Shown: piece by piece, positions 1 through 10,887 of the stretch | How positions within the stretch are numbered: the stretch's first letter is position 1 | Layout: the number at the start of each line of letters is the position of its first letter | DNA from: Nitrosomonas eutropha | GTDB taxonomy: Bacteria; Pseudomonadota; Gammaproteobacteria; Burkholderiales; Nitrosomonadaceae | DNA length: 64,000 nucleotides | Direction: 5' to 3' | NCBI RefSeq assembly: GCF_900116685.1 | Contig: NZ_FPBL01000002.1 | Coordinates: 186,001-250,000 of the forward strand | Made by a program: the position numbers and the translations under genes | Notes under the pieces: generated by a model | What the model was told of the DNA's origin: nothing | Databases searched by the model: none | Seen by the model: only the letters and a program-made list of their open reading frames with translations

Positions 1-142
1 TGCGTTGGCACTCACCATTGGCATTTTGTTCGGTATCTATTCTTCCATTATGATTGCCAGCCCGATACTTATATTGTTAGGGGCTAAACGAGAGGATCTG
101 GTCAAAATTGAGCGTAAACCTCAGGAAGAAGCTGTGCCATGA
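1..142 (+). CDS. secF: SecF, C-terminal end (partial)
   Basis: Open frame from base 2 to a TGA at 140-142 gives the last 47 residues of a membrane protein. A hydrophobic helix (GILFGIYSSIMIASPILILL) is followed by a short charged tail rich in Lys and Glu. The pattern of a final helix with FGIYSS-(I/M)-(I/M)ASP is typical of the SecF/SecD export subunit, which uses the proton gradient to help the Sec translocon. The 5' part lies outside the window, so the identity rests on this tail only. Confidence 0.75.
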   Translation, partial: ALALTIGILFGIYSSIMIASPILILLGAKREDLVKIERKPQEEAVP

Positions 143-180
143 TGTTATTTTTGATGTCTTGAATAAAAAATTCCAATTTT

Positions 181-558
181 ATGGCCGGACTCAATCCACA
201 AACGCCCATTCCCACAGAGTTAAAGCTGCACCGTAAATCAGGGATGTTGAGTGTAACCTTCAATGATGGAAAATCTTTCAGCTTCCCGTGTGAATTCCTG
301 CGAGTTTACTCTCCTTCTGCTGAGGTACGTGGCCACGAGCCTGGTCAGGAAGTTTTGCAAACCGGTAAAAAAGACGTAACTATCACGCATATTGAACCGG
401 TTGGCCGGTATGCTGTTAGGCTGGATTTTTCTGATAGCCACAATACTGGATTGTATTCATGGGACTTGCTTTATGATTATGGCTTGAACCAGGGAATCAT
501 GTGGCAAGATTACCTGCAACGACTGGAAGCTTCCGGCAGCAGCCGCGAAGTAAAATAG
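181..558 (+). CDS. DUF971 (gamma-butyrobetaine hydroxylase N-terminal-like) protein
   Basis: A 125-residue protein that matches the stand-alone DUF971 fold. It has the segment FPCEFLRVYSPSAEVRGH near residues 36-53 and the C-terminal signature DSHNTGLYSWDLLYDYG around 85-101. The domain resembles the small N-terminal domain of gamma-butyrobetaine hydroxylase; in bacteria its role is not established, though an Fe-S or metal role has been suggested for relatives. It sits 52 bp upstream of ubiE on the same strand, a common arrangement in betaproteobacteria. ATG start. Confidence 0.8.
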   Translation: MAGLNPQTPIPTELKLHRKSGMLSVTFNDGKSFSFPCEFLRVYSPSAEVRGHEPGQEVLQTGKKDVTITHIEPVGRYAVRLDFSDSHNTGLYSWDLLYDYGLNQGIMWQDYLQRLEASGSSREVK

Positions 559-610
559 TAATACTTTTTACCAGACATAAATTACTCATTCGGAATATAT
601 CTCCAGAACA

Positions 611-1342
611 ATGAATACCACACACTTTGGTTTCGCAACTGTTTCAGAAACAGAGAAAGCTCGTAAGGTTGCAGAAGTCTTCCACTCAGTAGCGGCACGT
701 TATAATCTGATGAACGATCTGATGTCCATGGGATTGCACCGTTTGTGGAAGAAATTTGCAATCGATGTCAGCGGTGCAAAAAGAGGTGACAAGGTATTGG
801 ATATCGCCGGTGGAACCGCTGATTTAACTGCTTTGTTCCGGGAGAAAGTGGGGGACACGGGGGAAGTCTGGCTGACCGACATCAACAATTCCATGCTGTC
901 GATTGGCCGTGATCGTATGCTGAATGATGGTAAGAGTGTGCCGGTGGCTCAATGTGATGCTGAAAAGCTACCCTTCCCGGATAATTATTTTGATCGAGTT
1001 TGTGTCGCTTTTGGTTTGAGGAACATGACGCACAAAGATATTGCTCTCCGGGAAATGTGGCGTGTGTTATCTCCAGGTGGTTCGCTCATCGTGCTGGAAT
1101 TCTCCAAAGTGTGGAAACCACTGCAGCCTTTATATGATACTTACTCCTTTAAGGCCCTCCCGTTCATGGGGAAAATTGTTACCCGTGACGATGCTAGTTA
1201 CCGCTACCTCGCGGAATCCATTCGGATGCATCCCTCCCAGGAAGATCTAAAACAGATCATGCAGCAGGTTGGATTTGAACGGGTTGAATATTTCAATCTG
1301 ACAGCGGGTGTTGTAGCACTGCATCGCGGATACAAATTCTGA
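611..1342 (+). CDS. ubiE: Ubiquinone/menaquinone C-methyltransferase UbiE
   Basis: This 243-residue class I SAM-dependent methyltransferase is full length for UbiE. The N-terminal segment with [19 protein letters not shown], the SAM-binding motif [12 protein letters not shown] (about residues 62-73) and the signature AFGLRNMT near 137 are all present. It methylates C-2 of the demethoxy-ubiquinol precursor on the inner membrane side of quinone synthesis. Ubiquinone feeds the bc1 complex encoded later in the window. It follows the DUF971 gene and is convergent with speB. Confidence 0.95.
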   Translation: MNTTHFGFATVSETEKARKVAEVFHSVAARYNLMNDLMSMGLHRLWKKFAIDVSGAKRGDKVLDIAGGTADLTALFREKVGDTGEVWLTDINNSMLSIGRDRMLNDGKSVPVAQCDAEKLPFPDNYFDRVCVAFGLRNMTHKDIALREMWRVLSPGGSLIVLEFSKVWKPLQPLYDTYSFKALPFMGKIVTRDDASYRYLAESIRMHPSQEDLKQIMQQVGFERVEYFNLTAGVVALHRGYKF

Positions 1343-1371
1343 TCTCGTTGATTATTATATTCAAACAGGAT

Positions 1372-2343
1372 TTACAACAACCCCTCAGCTTTGCGTTTTG
1401 CCAGCAGACAAATCAGATCACAAGCAATATGTGCCGCAGCCAGTGCGGTTATCTGGCTGTGATCGTAGGGCGGAGATACTTCTACGATATCCATTCCAAT
1501 CAGGTTGATCGCAGTAAGCCCACGAATGATTGATAACGCTTGTGCAGTTGATAGCCCCCCACAAACCGGCGTGCCTGTACCCGGTGCATAAGCTGGATCA
1601 AGGCAATCGATATCAAACGTAAAATATGCTGGCTGATTACCAACGATACGTTTAATTTCTGCAACCACCGCATCTGTCCCCTGCCGATGTACTCGATCAG
1701 CATCCAGAATATTAATCCCCATGAAATTATCATTCCAGGTACGAATGCCAATCTGTACTGAATGCTCGATATCAATCAAACCATCCTGTACCGCCTTGTA
1801 AAACATGGAACCATGATTCAGTGAAGCGGGTGAATCATCCGGCCAGGTATCGCAATGCGCATCAAAATGGATTAAAGACAGTGGAGTTCCAGTTTTCTCT
1901 ACATATGCTTCCAACAACGGATAAGAAATAGAGTGATCACCACCGAACGTCAACATGCGTGCACCAGATGCCAGAATATGTCGGGCATGATCGATAATCG
2001 CCTCATGAATCGTCATTGGATTATGCACATCAAGAAAGCAGTCTCCAAAATCGATCACAGCAAGATTTTCGAATGGATCAAATCCCCATGGATAAGGTTT
2101 GAGCGAAGCCACTTCAGCAGAAGCCTGGCGAATTCCCAGCGGTCCGAAGCGGGCGCCAGAGCGATAAGATACCGCTAGATCCAGTGGAATGCCGCTAATC
2201 ACCAGCTCGGCACCTGTCAAGTCTTTCTGAAAACTGCAACGCATAAAAGAAAGCATGCCTGAAAATGTTGGTTCCCGCAGCATGCCATAAGGTGTTTTGC
2301 GTACTATCGCTCCATCAACTTTGACAGGGTTGTCGTTCGACAT
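1372..2343 (-). CDS. speB: Agmatinase-type ureohydrolase
   Basis: A 323-residue member of the arginase/agmatinase/formiminoglutamase family. The binuclear manganese ligands are visible: GGDHS, DAHCD and FDIDCLDPAYAPGTGTP. Agmatinase splits agmatine to putrescine and urea; the FDIDCLDP context with PGTGTP fits agmatinase better than arginase, but substrate cannot be fixed from sequence alone. Urea release would be relevant for an ammonia oxidiser, which is inference. The gene is convergent with ubiE, with only 29 bp between them and no clear terminator. Confidence 0.85.
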   Translation of the reverse strand: MSNDNPVKVDGAIVRKTPYGMLREPTFSGMLSFMRCSFQKDLTGAELVISGIPLDLAVSYRSGARFGPLGIRQASAEVASLKPYPWGFDPFENLAVIDFGDCFLDVHNPMTIHEAIIDHARHILASGARMLTFGGDHSISYPLLEAYVEKTGTPLSLIHFDAHCDTWPDDSPASLNHGSMFYKAVQDGLIDIEHSVQIGIRTWNDNFMGINILDADRVHRQGTDAVVAEIKRIVGNQPAYFTFDIDCLDPAYAPGTGTPVCGGLSTAQALSIIRGLTAINLIGMDIVEVSPPYDHSQITALAAAHIACDLICLLAKRKAEGLL

Positions 2344-2508
2344 GATCCAGTTTTGTTTCCTTTATCGTTGAATGTGTTTGTATGACGTGATTAGAATCTT
2401 GCTGCCATGACGGTATCCTGATAATAGGTAGGAGAGACCATTGATCCTAATACGCGGCAGGGTGAATCAGCTCGCGCTGATCACAGATAAATCCCTGAAG
2501 ATTCTGTC

Positions 2509-2994
2509 TCACCCTCCCCGAATGGAATCATTCTGTCTGTTTATAACCCCGTCCAGAATCAGCAAGCACGCTCCACAGACTATGGCCGAATCGGCAAAAT
2601 TAAATGCTGGCCAATGATAGCCACTCACATGGAAATCCAGAAAATCGACAACATGCCCCAGCATAATCCGATCCCAGAGATTACCCAATGCCCCCCCCAG
2701 AATAAAGCTCAACGCAATACAAAATAGCCGGTTTGTTGTGTTTTTGTACAGCAGATAAATAATCAGAGCTGATACAAGAAGAGCAATTGCACTCAAAAAC
2801 CAGCGCTGCCAGCCAGAGGCATCACTCAGAAAACTGAAGGCCGCTCCTGCATTGTAAGCAAGTACAAGGTTGAAGAATTCGGTGACAACAATCTGCTGAC
2901 CATACGATAAATTAAGCTCAACCCAGCGTTTGCTGAGCAAATCCAGCATCAGGATGACTGTGGCCAAACTCAGACTGAAATACAGCTTCATCAC
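2509..2994 (-). CDS. lspA: Lipoprotein signal peptidase II
   Basis: A 161-residue inner-membrane aspartyl protease with four hydrophobic segments. The family signatures are present: NAGAAFSFL (about residues 49-57), and GNLWDRI followed by VVDFLDFH, which carry the two catalytic aspartates. It removes signal peptides from diacylated prolipoproteins. It is the last gene of ribF-ileS-lspA, starting 38 bp after ileS, a gene order conserved in many proteobacteria. Several predicted lipoproteins in this window (MlaA, the DUF2959 protein) would be substrates. Confidence 0.95.
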   Translation of the reverse strand: MMKLYFSLSLATVILMLDLLSKRWVELNLSYGQQIVVTEFFNLVLAYNAGAAFSFLSDASGWQRWFLSAIALLVSALIIYLLYKNTTNRLFCIALSFILGGALGNLWDRIMLGHVVDFLDFHVSGYHWPAFNFADSAIVCGACLLILDGVINRQNDSIRGG

Positions 2995-3032
2995 GTACTC
3001 CTATATATTTTTCCAGTGATTCTTCACGGAAA

Positions 3033-5840
3033 TCAGGCATAGCGCCGGTATTCACCAGGCCCCGAAAGATTGATCACACAGCGGCCACACAGTGACGGAT
3101 GTTCAGCGATTGATCCTACATCCTGCCGATAATGCCAGCAACGCTCACATTTCTGATAAGAGCTGGCAGTTACAATAATTGTTTCTTCAGTCGCATTATC
3201 CACGCACTGTAAATGGACTTCGGACGTGATCAGTACGAATCTGAGATCGTCTTCCAGTGAATCGAGCAATGTATAGTTTTCCCCGATTGTGCGAATTTCT
3301 ACTGTAGCGGCAAGCGATGAACCAATTTTTCCCTGAATACGCGCATCTTCCAGTTGTTTCAACACCCGAGCGCGCAACTCACGCAGCTGCTGCCAGCGCT
3401 GGATCAGAATTTGCGCATCTCCCGGCTGCTCCGGGAAGCGATGCCAGGTATGTAAAAAAACACTGTCATCCGTCGATCCACTCAGTTGCTGCCAGACTTC
3501 TTCTGCGGTAAAGCTTAGCGCTGGTGCAAGCAGACGTGCGAGACTGTGCACAATGTGATAGAGCGCATTCTGGGCAGAGCGTCGTGGAATCCCACCCGCC
3601 ATCGTGGTATAGAGACGATCTTTGAGGATATCCAGATAGAACCCTCCCAGATCTTCGGAGCAAAAATGATGTAACCGGGCAACCGCCTGATGGAATTCAT
3701 AACGTTCATAAAGCTGGATAAGCTCATTCTGCAATGCTTCAGTATAGACGAGCATGTAGCGGTCAATTTCTATCCATTCCTGTAGTGGCAATGCATCTGT
3801 AACCAGGTTGAAATCAGCCAGATTGGCCAGCAGAAAACGCAAAGTATTGCGGATGCGTCGATAGGTTTCAACCGTGCGCTTAAGAATTTCATCAGAAATG
3901 GACAATTCCCCAGAGTAATCGGTAGAAGCTACCCACAGCCGCAAAATATCAGCACCAAGCGTATCAGCAATTTTTTGCGGAGCAATGACGTTACCTTTCG
4001 ATTTACTCATTTTGTAACCTTGCCCATCTACTACAAAACCATGCGTAAGCAGGGCGGAGTAAGGTGCACAGCTGTCAATTGCACACCCTGTCAGCAGCGA
4101 CGACTGAAACCAGCCACGATGCTGATCAGAGCCTTCCAGGTAAAGATCAGCCGGGTGCTTTAACTGTGGATTCGTTTTTAGTACAGTTTCATGCGTGGTG
4201 CCAGAATCAAACCAGACATCCAGTGTGTCTGTCAGCTTTAGGTAATGTTGTGCTTCTTCTCCCAGCAACTCAGCCGCATCAAGGCTAAACCATGCTTCAA
4301 TCCCCTGTTTCTCAACCAAATCGGCCACTTTCTCCAGCAATTCTTGTGTCCGGGGATGCAATGCATGCGTTTCCTTGTGGATAAAAAAGGTCATCGGTAC
4401 TCCCCAGTTGCGCTGGCGAGAAATACACCAGTCAGGGCGGTTCCCAATCATTGCTTCCAGCCGCGCCCTGCCCCATGCTGGATAAAAACGGGTGAGTTCC
4501 ACTGAGCGAAGAGCAAGGTCACGTAATGATTTTTCGGGAGAGTGCGAATCAGCGGATTGCTGCATACCAATGAACCACTGCGGTGTCGCACGAAAAATAA
4601 TTGGTGTTTTATGGCGCCAGCAGTGCGGGTAACTATGCTCAATTTCTTCCGCATGCAACAGATGGTCGTCGGCTTGCAGTGCATCAATTACAACAGCATT
4701 GGCTTTCCAGACAAACAACCCACCAACCAGTGGAGTTTCCTCCCGGAATTTACCATCCCCCTTGACCGGGCTGTCGCTGGGCAATCCATATCGCTGACCA
4801 ACAAAATAGTCATCCAGGCCGTGCGCAGGTGCGGTATGAACAAGACCTGTGCCGGCTTCCAGCGTTACATGTCGCCCGCAGATTATTTTAATGGGACGAT
4901 CTGCAAAAGGATGACGCAAGGGTAACCCTTCCAGCGCCTGCCCCTTGCAAGTTGCCATCACCTGCCCTTCAAGCTGGTAACGGGCAAGACAGATATCCAC
5001 CAGCTCGGAAGCCAGCAACAGCCACCCCTGGGCAGTACTGATCAGACTGTACTCAAACTCGGGATGCACACATACCGCCTGATTGGCAGGAAGCGTCCAC
5101 GGCGTTGTCGTCCAGATCACGGCAAGAATACGGGCATCAGCTGGTATCTGTGCATGCATTGCTGCGGCAAGCTGGTGATAAGTACTCTGCTCGTTTGTCA
5201 CTTCAAAGCCAACATCAATCGCTGGAGAACGCTTGTTTTCATACTCCACCTCAGCTTCTGCCAAGGCTGAGCCACAGTCGATACACCAATTGACCGGTTT
5301 TTGCCCCTGATAAAGATGACCATTACGATAAATTTTCCCAAGCGCACGGATAATGCCTGCCTCAGTTGCATAATTCATCGTAAGGTAAGGATGTTCCCAG
5401 CCACCCAGTACCCCTAGCCGTATGAAATCAGCTTTTTGTCGATCCACCTGTTGCTGCGCGAAGGCTCGGCACAGCTTGCGCACCTGATCTGCCGGCAGAT
5501 GTTTGCCATGCTTCTTCTCAATCTGGTGCTCGATTGGCAGACCATGACAATCCCAGCCTGGAATATAAGGTGCATCAAAGCCAGATAGGGTTTTACTCTT
5601 GACAATGATGTCCTTGAGAATTTTATTGACAGCGTGGCCAATATGAATATCACCATTCGCGTAGGGTGGACCGTCATGCAGAATAAATTTCGGCCGCCCC
5701 TGACTGGCAACCCTGATTTTCTGGTAAAGATTCTTTTCCTGCCAGGCCTTGAGCATGACGGGTTCACGCCGAGCCAAATCTCCGCGCATAGGAAAAGGTG
5801 TATCAGGCAGGTTAAGTGTTTTCTTATAATCGTTCGTCAT
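3033..5840 (-). CDS. ileS: Isoleucyl-tRNA synthetase
   Basis: Class I aminoacyl-tRNA synthetase, 935 residues from the ATG at 5840. The HIGH signature is near residues 66-69 (NGDIHIGHA) and the second signature is [10 protein letters not shown]-terminal zinc ribbon has CERCWH and LCGRC. An in-frame start 25 codons upstream exists, but it would overlap ribF. The start at 5840 begins [12 protein letters not shown], matches the family N-terminus, and lies one base after the ribF stop (TGA-T-ATG), suggesting translational coupling. It charges tRNA-Ile and edits valine. Confidence 0.97.
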   Translation of the reverse strand: MTNDYKKTLNLPDTPFPMRGDLARREPVMLKAWQEKNLYQKIRVASQGRPKFILHDGPPYANGDIHIGHAVNKILKDIIVKSKTLSGFDAPYIPGWDCHGLPIEHQIEKKHGKHLPADQVRKLCRAFAQQQVDRQKADFIRLGVLGGWEHPYLTMNYATEAGIIRALGKIYRNGHLYQGQKPVNWCIDCGSALAEAEVEYENKRSPAIDVGFEVTNEQSTYHQLAAAMHAQIPADARILAVIWTTTPWTLPANQAVCVHPEFEYSLISTAQGWLLLASELVDICLARYQLEGQVMATCKGQALEGLPLRHPFADRPIKIICGRHVTLEAGTGLVHTAPAHGLDDYFVGQRYGLPSDSPVKGDGKFREETPLVGGLFVWKANAVVIDALQADDHLLHAEEIEHSYPHCWRHKTPIIFRATPQWFIGMQQSADSHSPEKSLRDLALRSVELTRFYPAWGRARLEAMIGNRPDWCISRQRNWGVPMTFFIHKETHALHPRTQELLEKVADLVEKQGIEAWFSLDAAELLGEEAQHYLKLTDTLDVWFDSGTTHETVLKTNPQLKHPADLYLEGSDQHRGWFQSSLLTGCAIDSCAPYSALLTHGFVVDGQGYKMSKSKGNVIAPQKIADTLGADILRLWVASTDYSGELSISDEILKRTVETYRRIRNTLRFLLANLADFNLVTDALPLQEWIEIDRYMLVYTEALQNELIQLYERYEFHQAVARLHHFCSEDLGGFYLDILKDRLYTTMAGGIPRRSAQNALYHIVHSLARLLAPALSFTAEEVWQQLSGSTDDSVFLHTWHRFPEQPGDAQILIQRWQQLRELRARVLKQLEDARIQGKIGSSLAATVEIRTIGENYTLLDSLEDDLRFVLITSEVHLQCVDNATEETIIVTASSYQKCERCWHYRQDVGSIAEHPSLCGRCVINLSGPGEYRRYA

Positions 5841-5841
5841 A

Positions 5842-6849
5842 TCAGCAATCCAGGCAAGCTGTTGCGTGCATGGAAGAATCCATTTGGGAAAAATAGGCCC
5901 TGGCACGGACAGCATCCTGCTCTATTTGTTTCACCAACGTTTCCATATCCGGAAATTTTTCCTCATCCCTAAGTTTTTGTAGAAACTCGATTCGCAATCG
6001 TTGCCCGTAAATATCTTCATCAAAATCAAATAAATGTACTTCAAGTACGGGTTGGGCATATTCGAGAACAGTTGGCCGAACCCCCAGACTGGCCACTCCC
6101 CTTGCCCGTCGTGTGAAACCGGAACCATCACCATCGCGCCAACTTGCTTCCACCACAAAAATACCATTTAACAATGGATAATGATCCTTGAGTTGAATAT
6201 TGGCGGTTGGAAACCCCAGTTTCTTGCCCAGCTTCAAACCATCCACAACCCGCCCGCCCATGGTAAAAGGGCGCCCAAGGAGCTCTGCTGCCAAATCAAG
6301 ATCATCAGACGCTAGCGCATGACGAACTGCCGTACTTGAGACTCTCAGCTCATCCAATGCAACTGGGGACATTACCTCCAGTTCCCTCTCGCCTGATTCC
6401 GAAAAGAATTTCTGCAACAAGGCAATATCTCCTGACCGCCGGGCACCGAAGCGAAAATCTTCTCCTATCAGTAACCAGCGGACATTCATTTCCTGCAACA
6501 AAATGCGTGTAATGAACAATTCCGCGCTGATTTTCGCAAATGCATGGTTGAAACGATAGATCTGCACCCGATCCACACCCAGATTCGCCAACAATTCAAG
6601 TTTTTCATGCAAATTTGTCAATCGAGCAGGGGCACGATCAGGCATCAGAAGCTCCCGAGGATGCGGCTCAAATGTCATAACGCAAGATGCAACCCCCAGA
6701 CGACGCGCGGCGCGCTTCAATCGCGCAATCATCGCCTGGTGGCCAAGATGAACACCATCGAAATTCCCTATAGTCAGAGCAACTGGCTCCTCCCTGCTGG
6801 CTGCAGCCCGCCTGGTTATACGCATATCAACAATTCGATGACTGATCAA
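5842..6849 (-). CDS. ribF: Bifunctional riboflavin kinase / FAD synthetase
   Basis: The protein is about 335 residues. The N-terminal nucleotidyltransferase domain carries [12 protein letters not shown] (about residues 26-37), the FMN adenylyltransferase motif; the C-terminal riboflavin kinase domain carries [11 protein letters not shown]. It converts riboflavin to FMN and FAD. An alternative ATG at 6825 (MRITRR) matches family N-termini slightly better and would shorten the protein by eight residues. It is the first gene of ribF-ileS-lspA. ribD lies elsewhere in this window at 55.3-56.4 kb. Confidence 0.95.
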   Translation of the reverse strand: MISHRIVDMRITRRAAASREEPVALTIGNFDGVHLGHQAMIARLKRAARRLGVASCVMTFEPHPRELLMPDRAPARLTNLHEKLELLANLGVDRVQIYRFNHAFAKISAELFITRILLQEMNVRWLLIGEDFRFGARRSGDIALLQKFFSESGERELEVMSPVALDELRVSSTAVRHALASDDLDLAAELLGRPFTMGGRVVDGLKLGKKLGFPTANIQLKDHYPLLNGIFVVEASWRDGDGSGFTRRARGVASLGVRPTVLEYAQPVLEVHLFDFDEDIYGQRLRIEFLQKLRDEEKFPDMETLVKQIEQDAVRARAYFSQMDSSMHATACLDC

Positions 6850-6933
6850 GCAGAAATATAACCTGATTGAACAGCTACCTCGTGATAGCCTGATGATTGT
6901 TCCATGACGATCAGTAGCGTGGATTTATTATTT

Positions 6934-7365
6934 TTATACCTCTACAGTATTAAGACCAACCGGCTCACGATGCGGGAAATGACTCATCTGATAGCCCATC
7001 CAGAGACGTCCGGCGATAAATTCAGCGACAGTATCCGCGTGCTGCTTCAGATCCGGATTTCCCAGTTCATGGGTCGTTTCCCGGAAAAGCTGCAACCAGC
7101 GTCTAAATAATGCTGCGCTGAGCTCAGGTAAAGCAACATGCTTGGGCATGGGCGCACCACGAAAACGGCTGGTGCCACGCAACTGTGCTGACCAGAAATT
7201 GATCATCTGCACAAAATGTGCATCCCAATCAATCACATGCTCCTCAAAGATGGGGCCCAATGCAGCATCTTTTCTCGCCTTGGCATAAAATTCGTGCACC
7301 AGTTTTGAAACTTCTTCTTCGGTATACAGATCGGGGCTAGGTTCCGGAATAGGACGAGGTATCAT
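6934..7365 (-). CDS. Group III truncated hemoglobin
   Basis: A 143-residue single-domain globin with the truncated 2-on-2 pattern. The N-terminal helix has LVHEFYAKARKDAALGPIFEEH, the middle has FWSAQLRGTSRFRGAPMPKH, and the next helix holds RRWLQLF with the conserved Trp. The FRG(A)PMPKH segment is typical of group III, where the His is the proximal haem ligand. Group III globins are linked to peroxide or NO/redox chemistry in other bacteria, but no function is fixed. It is a single gene, divergent from the transporter gene at 7.5 kb. Confidence 0.85.
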   Translation of the reverse strand: MIPRPIPEPSPDLYTEEEVSKLVHEFYAKARKDAALGPIFEEHVIDWDAHFVQMINFWSAQLRGTSRFRGAPMPKHVALPELSAALFRRWLQLFRETTHELGNPDLKQHADTVAEFIAGRLWMGYQMSHFPHREPVGLNTVEV

Positions 7366-7498
7366 GATGTTGTGTTTAATATATTCATTGGATTAAAGTT
7401 CGCACAGATCGGATAGTTTGGATAACGATCCGGCAGCCTGAAACGCCTATTTTCTCATATTTGCAATATAGCTTCGAGCCTTTGTATATAAAGCCCGG

Positions 7499-9775
7499 AT
7501 GTTATTTAACCTCCCTCAATCGTTCATGAAAAGAAACTGGATGCGGGTAATTGACGCGAATTGCTTTTCTGCACTGGTCGGCTTCTGCCTGAAAGTGAAA
7601 TTTAATAAAATATGCCACATCAGCTTGTTAATACCGTGCCTAATATCATCCGGCTGCTCAGATACCTGGAACAACCCATACCCGGTTTCGGATTCTGGTA
7701 AAAACATTCTTTACAATGCTTTTGCTGAGCGTCCAAAACACCTGGATCCTGTACAATCGTACAGTTCAAATGAAATCCTGTTCACCGCCCAGATTTATCA
7801 ACCACCTTTGCAATACCATTTTTTGAAACGCCCGCTGGTTCTGGTTCCTCAAACGGCCAGCAAAATACCCGTTGTAAGCTATCAGGATGACAATGGCGTG
7901 CAACTGCCTTCCAATTCGGCTGACACTCGTGTTGCCTACTCTGTTTACAAAATTACCATCAGACCCGGTATTCTTTATCAACCTCACCCGGCATTCGCGC
8001 AGGATAAGCATAAACACCTGCTTTACCATACATTAACTCGGCAAGATATACAGGCAGTCCAAAAAATCAGTGATTTTGAGCACGCAGGGACACGAGAACT
8101 GATTGCTGACGATTTTATCTACCAAATCAAGCGGCTGGCCCATCCTCGGCTGCACTCCCCTATCTTTGGCCTAATGGCAGATTACATTGTGGGGCTGCGC
8201 GAATATGCTGACACTTTAAGAGATCAGGACAAAACCCAACCCCCAAACAGCTTCCTGGATTTACGCAAATTTCCTTTGGCCGGAGTCGAACGGATAGATG
8301 ATTACACTTACCATATTCGTATCAAGGGTAAATATCCGCAGTTTATCTACTGGCTGACCATGGCATTCTTTGCACCAGTTCCATGGGAAGCCGATCACTT
8401 CTTCTCACAACCGGGCATGACCGAGAAGAATTTTACGCTTGACTGGCATCCGGTCGGAACCGGCCCGTACATGCTAACTGAAAACAACCCGAACCGGATT
8501 ATGGTGCTGGAGCGCAACCCGAACTTCAAAGGCGAGTACTATCCGGATGAGGGTATGCCGGAAGATATGGAAAATGGCTTGCTGCGTGATGCCGGTAAAG
8601 CATTGCCATTCATAGATAAAATCATATTCAGCCGCGAAAAGGAAAGTATCCCCTACTGGAATAAATTTTTGCAGGGATATTACGATGCCTCCAGTATTGG
8701 CTCGGATAGCTTTGATCAAGCGGTACAAATAACCGGACAAGGTGAAGCAGCTATCACCGAAGAAATGGAGGCACAAGGTATTCGCCTTGGAACAGAAGTA
8801 GCCCCATCCACCTATTACATGGGGTTCAATATGCTTGATCCAGTGGTAGGTGGTCGTACTCCAGAAGAGAAAGCGGCAGCGCGCAAACTGCGTCAGGCCA
8901 TTTCTATAGCTGTCAATTATGAAGAATTTTTGACTATCTTTGCCAATGGCCGGGGTATTGCTGCGCAAGGTCCCATTCCACCGGGCATTGAAGGCTATCA
9001 TGAAGGTGAAGCGGGCATAAACCCGGTTTCCTATGAATGGCATAACGGGGAAGCCCGACGTAAATCCATCAAACAGGCACAAGCATTGCTTGCAGAAGCC
9101 GGTTATCCCGGAGGAATCAGTCGTAAAACCGGTAAACCGCTTGTACTGTATTATGATGTCACCGCACGCAGTGCAGATGACAGATCAATCCTGGACTGGA
9201 TGCGGATGCAGTTTCAGAAACTCAATATCCAGCTGGTAGTGCGCAGTACTGATTACAATCGTTTCCAGGACAAGATACGCAAGGGAAACGCACAGATTTT
9301 TGAATGGGGCTGGAATGCAGATTATCCGGATCCGGAAAACTTTCTGTTTTTATTGTATGGGCCGCAGCGAAAAGTGGAAAATAGTGGTGAAAACGCGGCC
9401 AATTACGATAATGCTGAATACAATCGGCTGTTCGAGCAGATGAAAAATATGGAACATGGCCCGCAGCGCATACAGATTATTGATCGGATGGTTGCTATTT
9501 TACGGGAAGACGCTCCCTGGTTATGGGGCTATCATCCAAAAATATTCGCTTTGTATCATGCCTGGTATCAGAACGTGAAGCCTAACAGAATGGCGTATAA
9601 CACACTCAAGTATTATCGGATTGATCCTGAATTGCGTGATCAAAAGCGCCATGAATGGAATACACCGATAGTATGGCCAATTGGCGCAGGAATAGTACTA
9701 TTGATAATCGTTCTATTCCCGGCATGGGCAACTTATCGCCGTAAAGAGCAACGCAGAATATTGCAAAGCAGATAG
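7499..9775 (+). CDS. ABC transporter substrate-binding protein (peptide type) with C-terminal membrane anchor
   Basis: A 758-residue member of the family 5 extracellular solute-binding proteins (OppA/DppA type). A hydrophobic N-terminal stretch ends in ISSGC, a poor lipobox, so this may be a lipoprotein or a secreted protein. The first ATG is not certain; an ATG at 7526 (MKRNWMRV) is also possible. The binding-domain core has WHPVGTGPYML, RKLRQAISIAVNYEEF and WGWNADYPDPENFLFLLYG. Unusually, the last 48 residues form a membrane helix (WPIGAGIVLLIIVLFPAWA) and a basic tail. It ends 9 bp before a cognate permease gene. Confidence 0.88.
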   Translation: MLFNLPQSFMKRNWMRVIDANCFSALVGFCLKVKFNKICHISLLIPCLISSGCSDTWNNPYPVSDSGKNILYNAFAERPKHLDPVQSYSSNEILFTAQIYQPPLQYHFLKRPLVLVPQTASKIPVVSYQDDNGVQLPSNSADTRVAYSVYKITIRPGILYQPHPAFAQDKHKHLLYHTLTRQDIQAVQKISDFEHAGTRELIADDFIYQIKRLAHPRLHSPIFGLMADYIVGLREYADTLRDQDKTQPPNSFLDLRKFPLAGVERIDDYTYHIRIKGKYPQFIYWLTMAFFAPVPWEADHFFSQPGMTEKNFTLDWHPVGTGPYMLTENNPNRIMVLERNPNFKGEYYPDEGMPEDMENGLLRDAGKALPFIDKIIFSREKESIPYWNKFLQGYYDASSIGSDSFDQAVQITGQGEAAITEEMEAQGIRLGTEVAPSTYYMGFNMLDPVVGGRTPEEKAAARKLRQAISIAVNYEEFLTIFANGRGIAAQGPIPPGIEGYHEGEAGINPVSYEWHNGEARRKSIKQAQALLAEAGYPGGISRKTGKPLVLYYDVTARSADDRSILDWMRMQFQKLNIQLVVRSTDYNRFQDKIRKGNAQIFEWGWNADYPDPENFLFLLYGPQRKVENSGENAANYDNAEYNRLFEQMKNMEHGPQRIQIIDRMVAILREDAPWLWGYHPKIFALYHAWYQNVKPNRMAYNTLKYYRIDPELRDQKRHEWNTPIVWPIGAGIVLLIIVLFPAWATYRRKEQRRILQSR

Positions 9776-9784
9776 CCTGATTCA

Positions 9785-10762
9785 ATGCTAAATTACATTA
9801 TTCGCCGGCTGTTTTATGCGATTCCGATACTTGTTGGCGTCAATCTCATCACATTTGCACTTTTCTTTGTAGTGAACACTCCTGACGATATGGCTCGCAT
9901 GCATCTGGGGACGAAACACGTTACAGAAGAAGCTATCTGGAAGTGGAAACAAGAGCATGGGTACAACAAGCCACTGCTCTACAACAACGCTGCTTACGGA
10001 ATCGAAAAGTTCACCGACACTATTTTTTTTGAAAAATCCGTTTCAATGTTTGCTTTCGATTTTGGCCGTGCCGATGACGGGCGTGATATCGCTCACGAAA
10101 TTCAATCACGCATGTGGCCCAGCCTGGCTATTGCATTACCTGTATTTTTGCTTGGGTTACTGGTCTATATTACCTTCGCATTGATAATGGTTTTCTTTCG
10201 GGCTACCTACATTGATTTCTGGGGCATCGTTCTGTGTGTCATGCTCATGTCCATCTCCAGCCTGTTTTATATCATCGCCGGCCAATTTCTGATCGGCAAG
10301 CTATGGCACTTGGTACCCATATCCGGATACGGCAGTGGGCTGGATACCACCCGCTTTCTTTTATTGCCGATTATTGTGGGTGTCATCAGCAGTGCTGGTG
10401 CCAATACGCGCTGGTATCGCACCCTTTTCATGGAAGAAATCAATAAAGAATATGTACGAACAGCCCGAGCCAAGGGATTATCAGAAAATATAGTATTGTT
10501 CAGGCATGTGCTCAGGAATGCGATGATTCCTATATTAACCGGGGCAGTTGTTGTCATTCCATTGTTATTTCTTGGGGGATTGATTACTGAATCATTTTTT
10601 GGCATTCCCGGATTGGGCAGCTACACCATTGACGCCATTCAATCACAGGATTTTGCAGTAGTACGCGCAATGGTGTTTTTGGGATCATTGTTGTATATCG
10701 CGGGATTAGTACTGACAGATATTTCCTATACCCTTGCAGATCCAAGAGTACGATTGGGATAA
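9785..10762 (+). CDS. ABC transporter permease, OppB/DppB type
   Basis: A 325-residue inner-membrane permease that starts MLNYIIRRLFYAIPILVGVN, a typical DppB/OppB N-terminus. It has several hydrophobic helices and the EAA cytoplasmic loop, seen as YVRTARAKGLSE followed by HVLRNAMIPIL, which docks on the ATPase. The gene starts 9 bp after the substrate-binding protein. No OppC-type second permease or OppD/OppF ATPase follows, so a complete importer would need partners elsewhere in the genome. Confidence 0.9.
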   Translation: MLNYIIRRLFYAIPILVGVNLITFALFFVVNTPDDMARMHLGTKHVTEEAIWKWKQEHGYNKPLLYNNAAYGIEKFTDTIFFEKSVSMFAFDFGRADDGRDIAHEIQSRMWPSLAIALPVFLLGLLVYITFALIMVFFRATYIDFWGIVLCVMLMSISSLFYIIAGQFLIGKLWHLVPISGYGSGLDTTRFLLLPIIVGVISSAGANTRWYRTLFMEEINKEYVRTARAKGLSENIVLFRHVLRNAMIPILTGAVVVIPLLFLGGLITESFFGIPGLGSYTIDAIQSQDFAVVRAMVFLGSLLYIAGLVLTDISYTLADPRVRLG

Positions 10763-10887
10763 TTGTTTTTGCTATTGTTTTATCCCTTTCTCCAAACAAC
10801 TGTCAATACCTCCGTAATTGGCATGAAGCGCTGGCTGCAAATATCAAGCAATACTATTTTTATCATTTTATGATGGTTTAACTCATC

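Noticed and set aside
2462-2484. Hairpin downstream of lspA (GTGAATCAGC ... GCTGATCAC)
   Set aside because: The stem is imperfect with a bulge and no T-tract follows on the minus strand, so I would not call it a terminator.
5105-5293. Small plus-strand ORFs inside ileS
   Set aside because: They are shadows of the ileS reading frame without their own signals.
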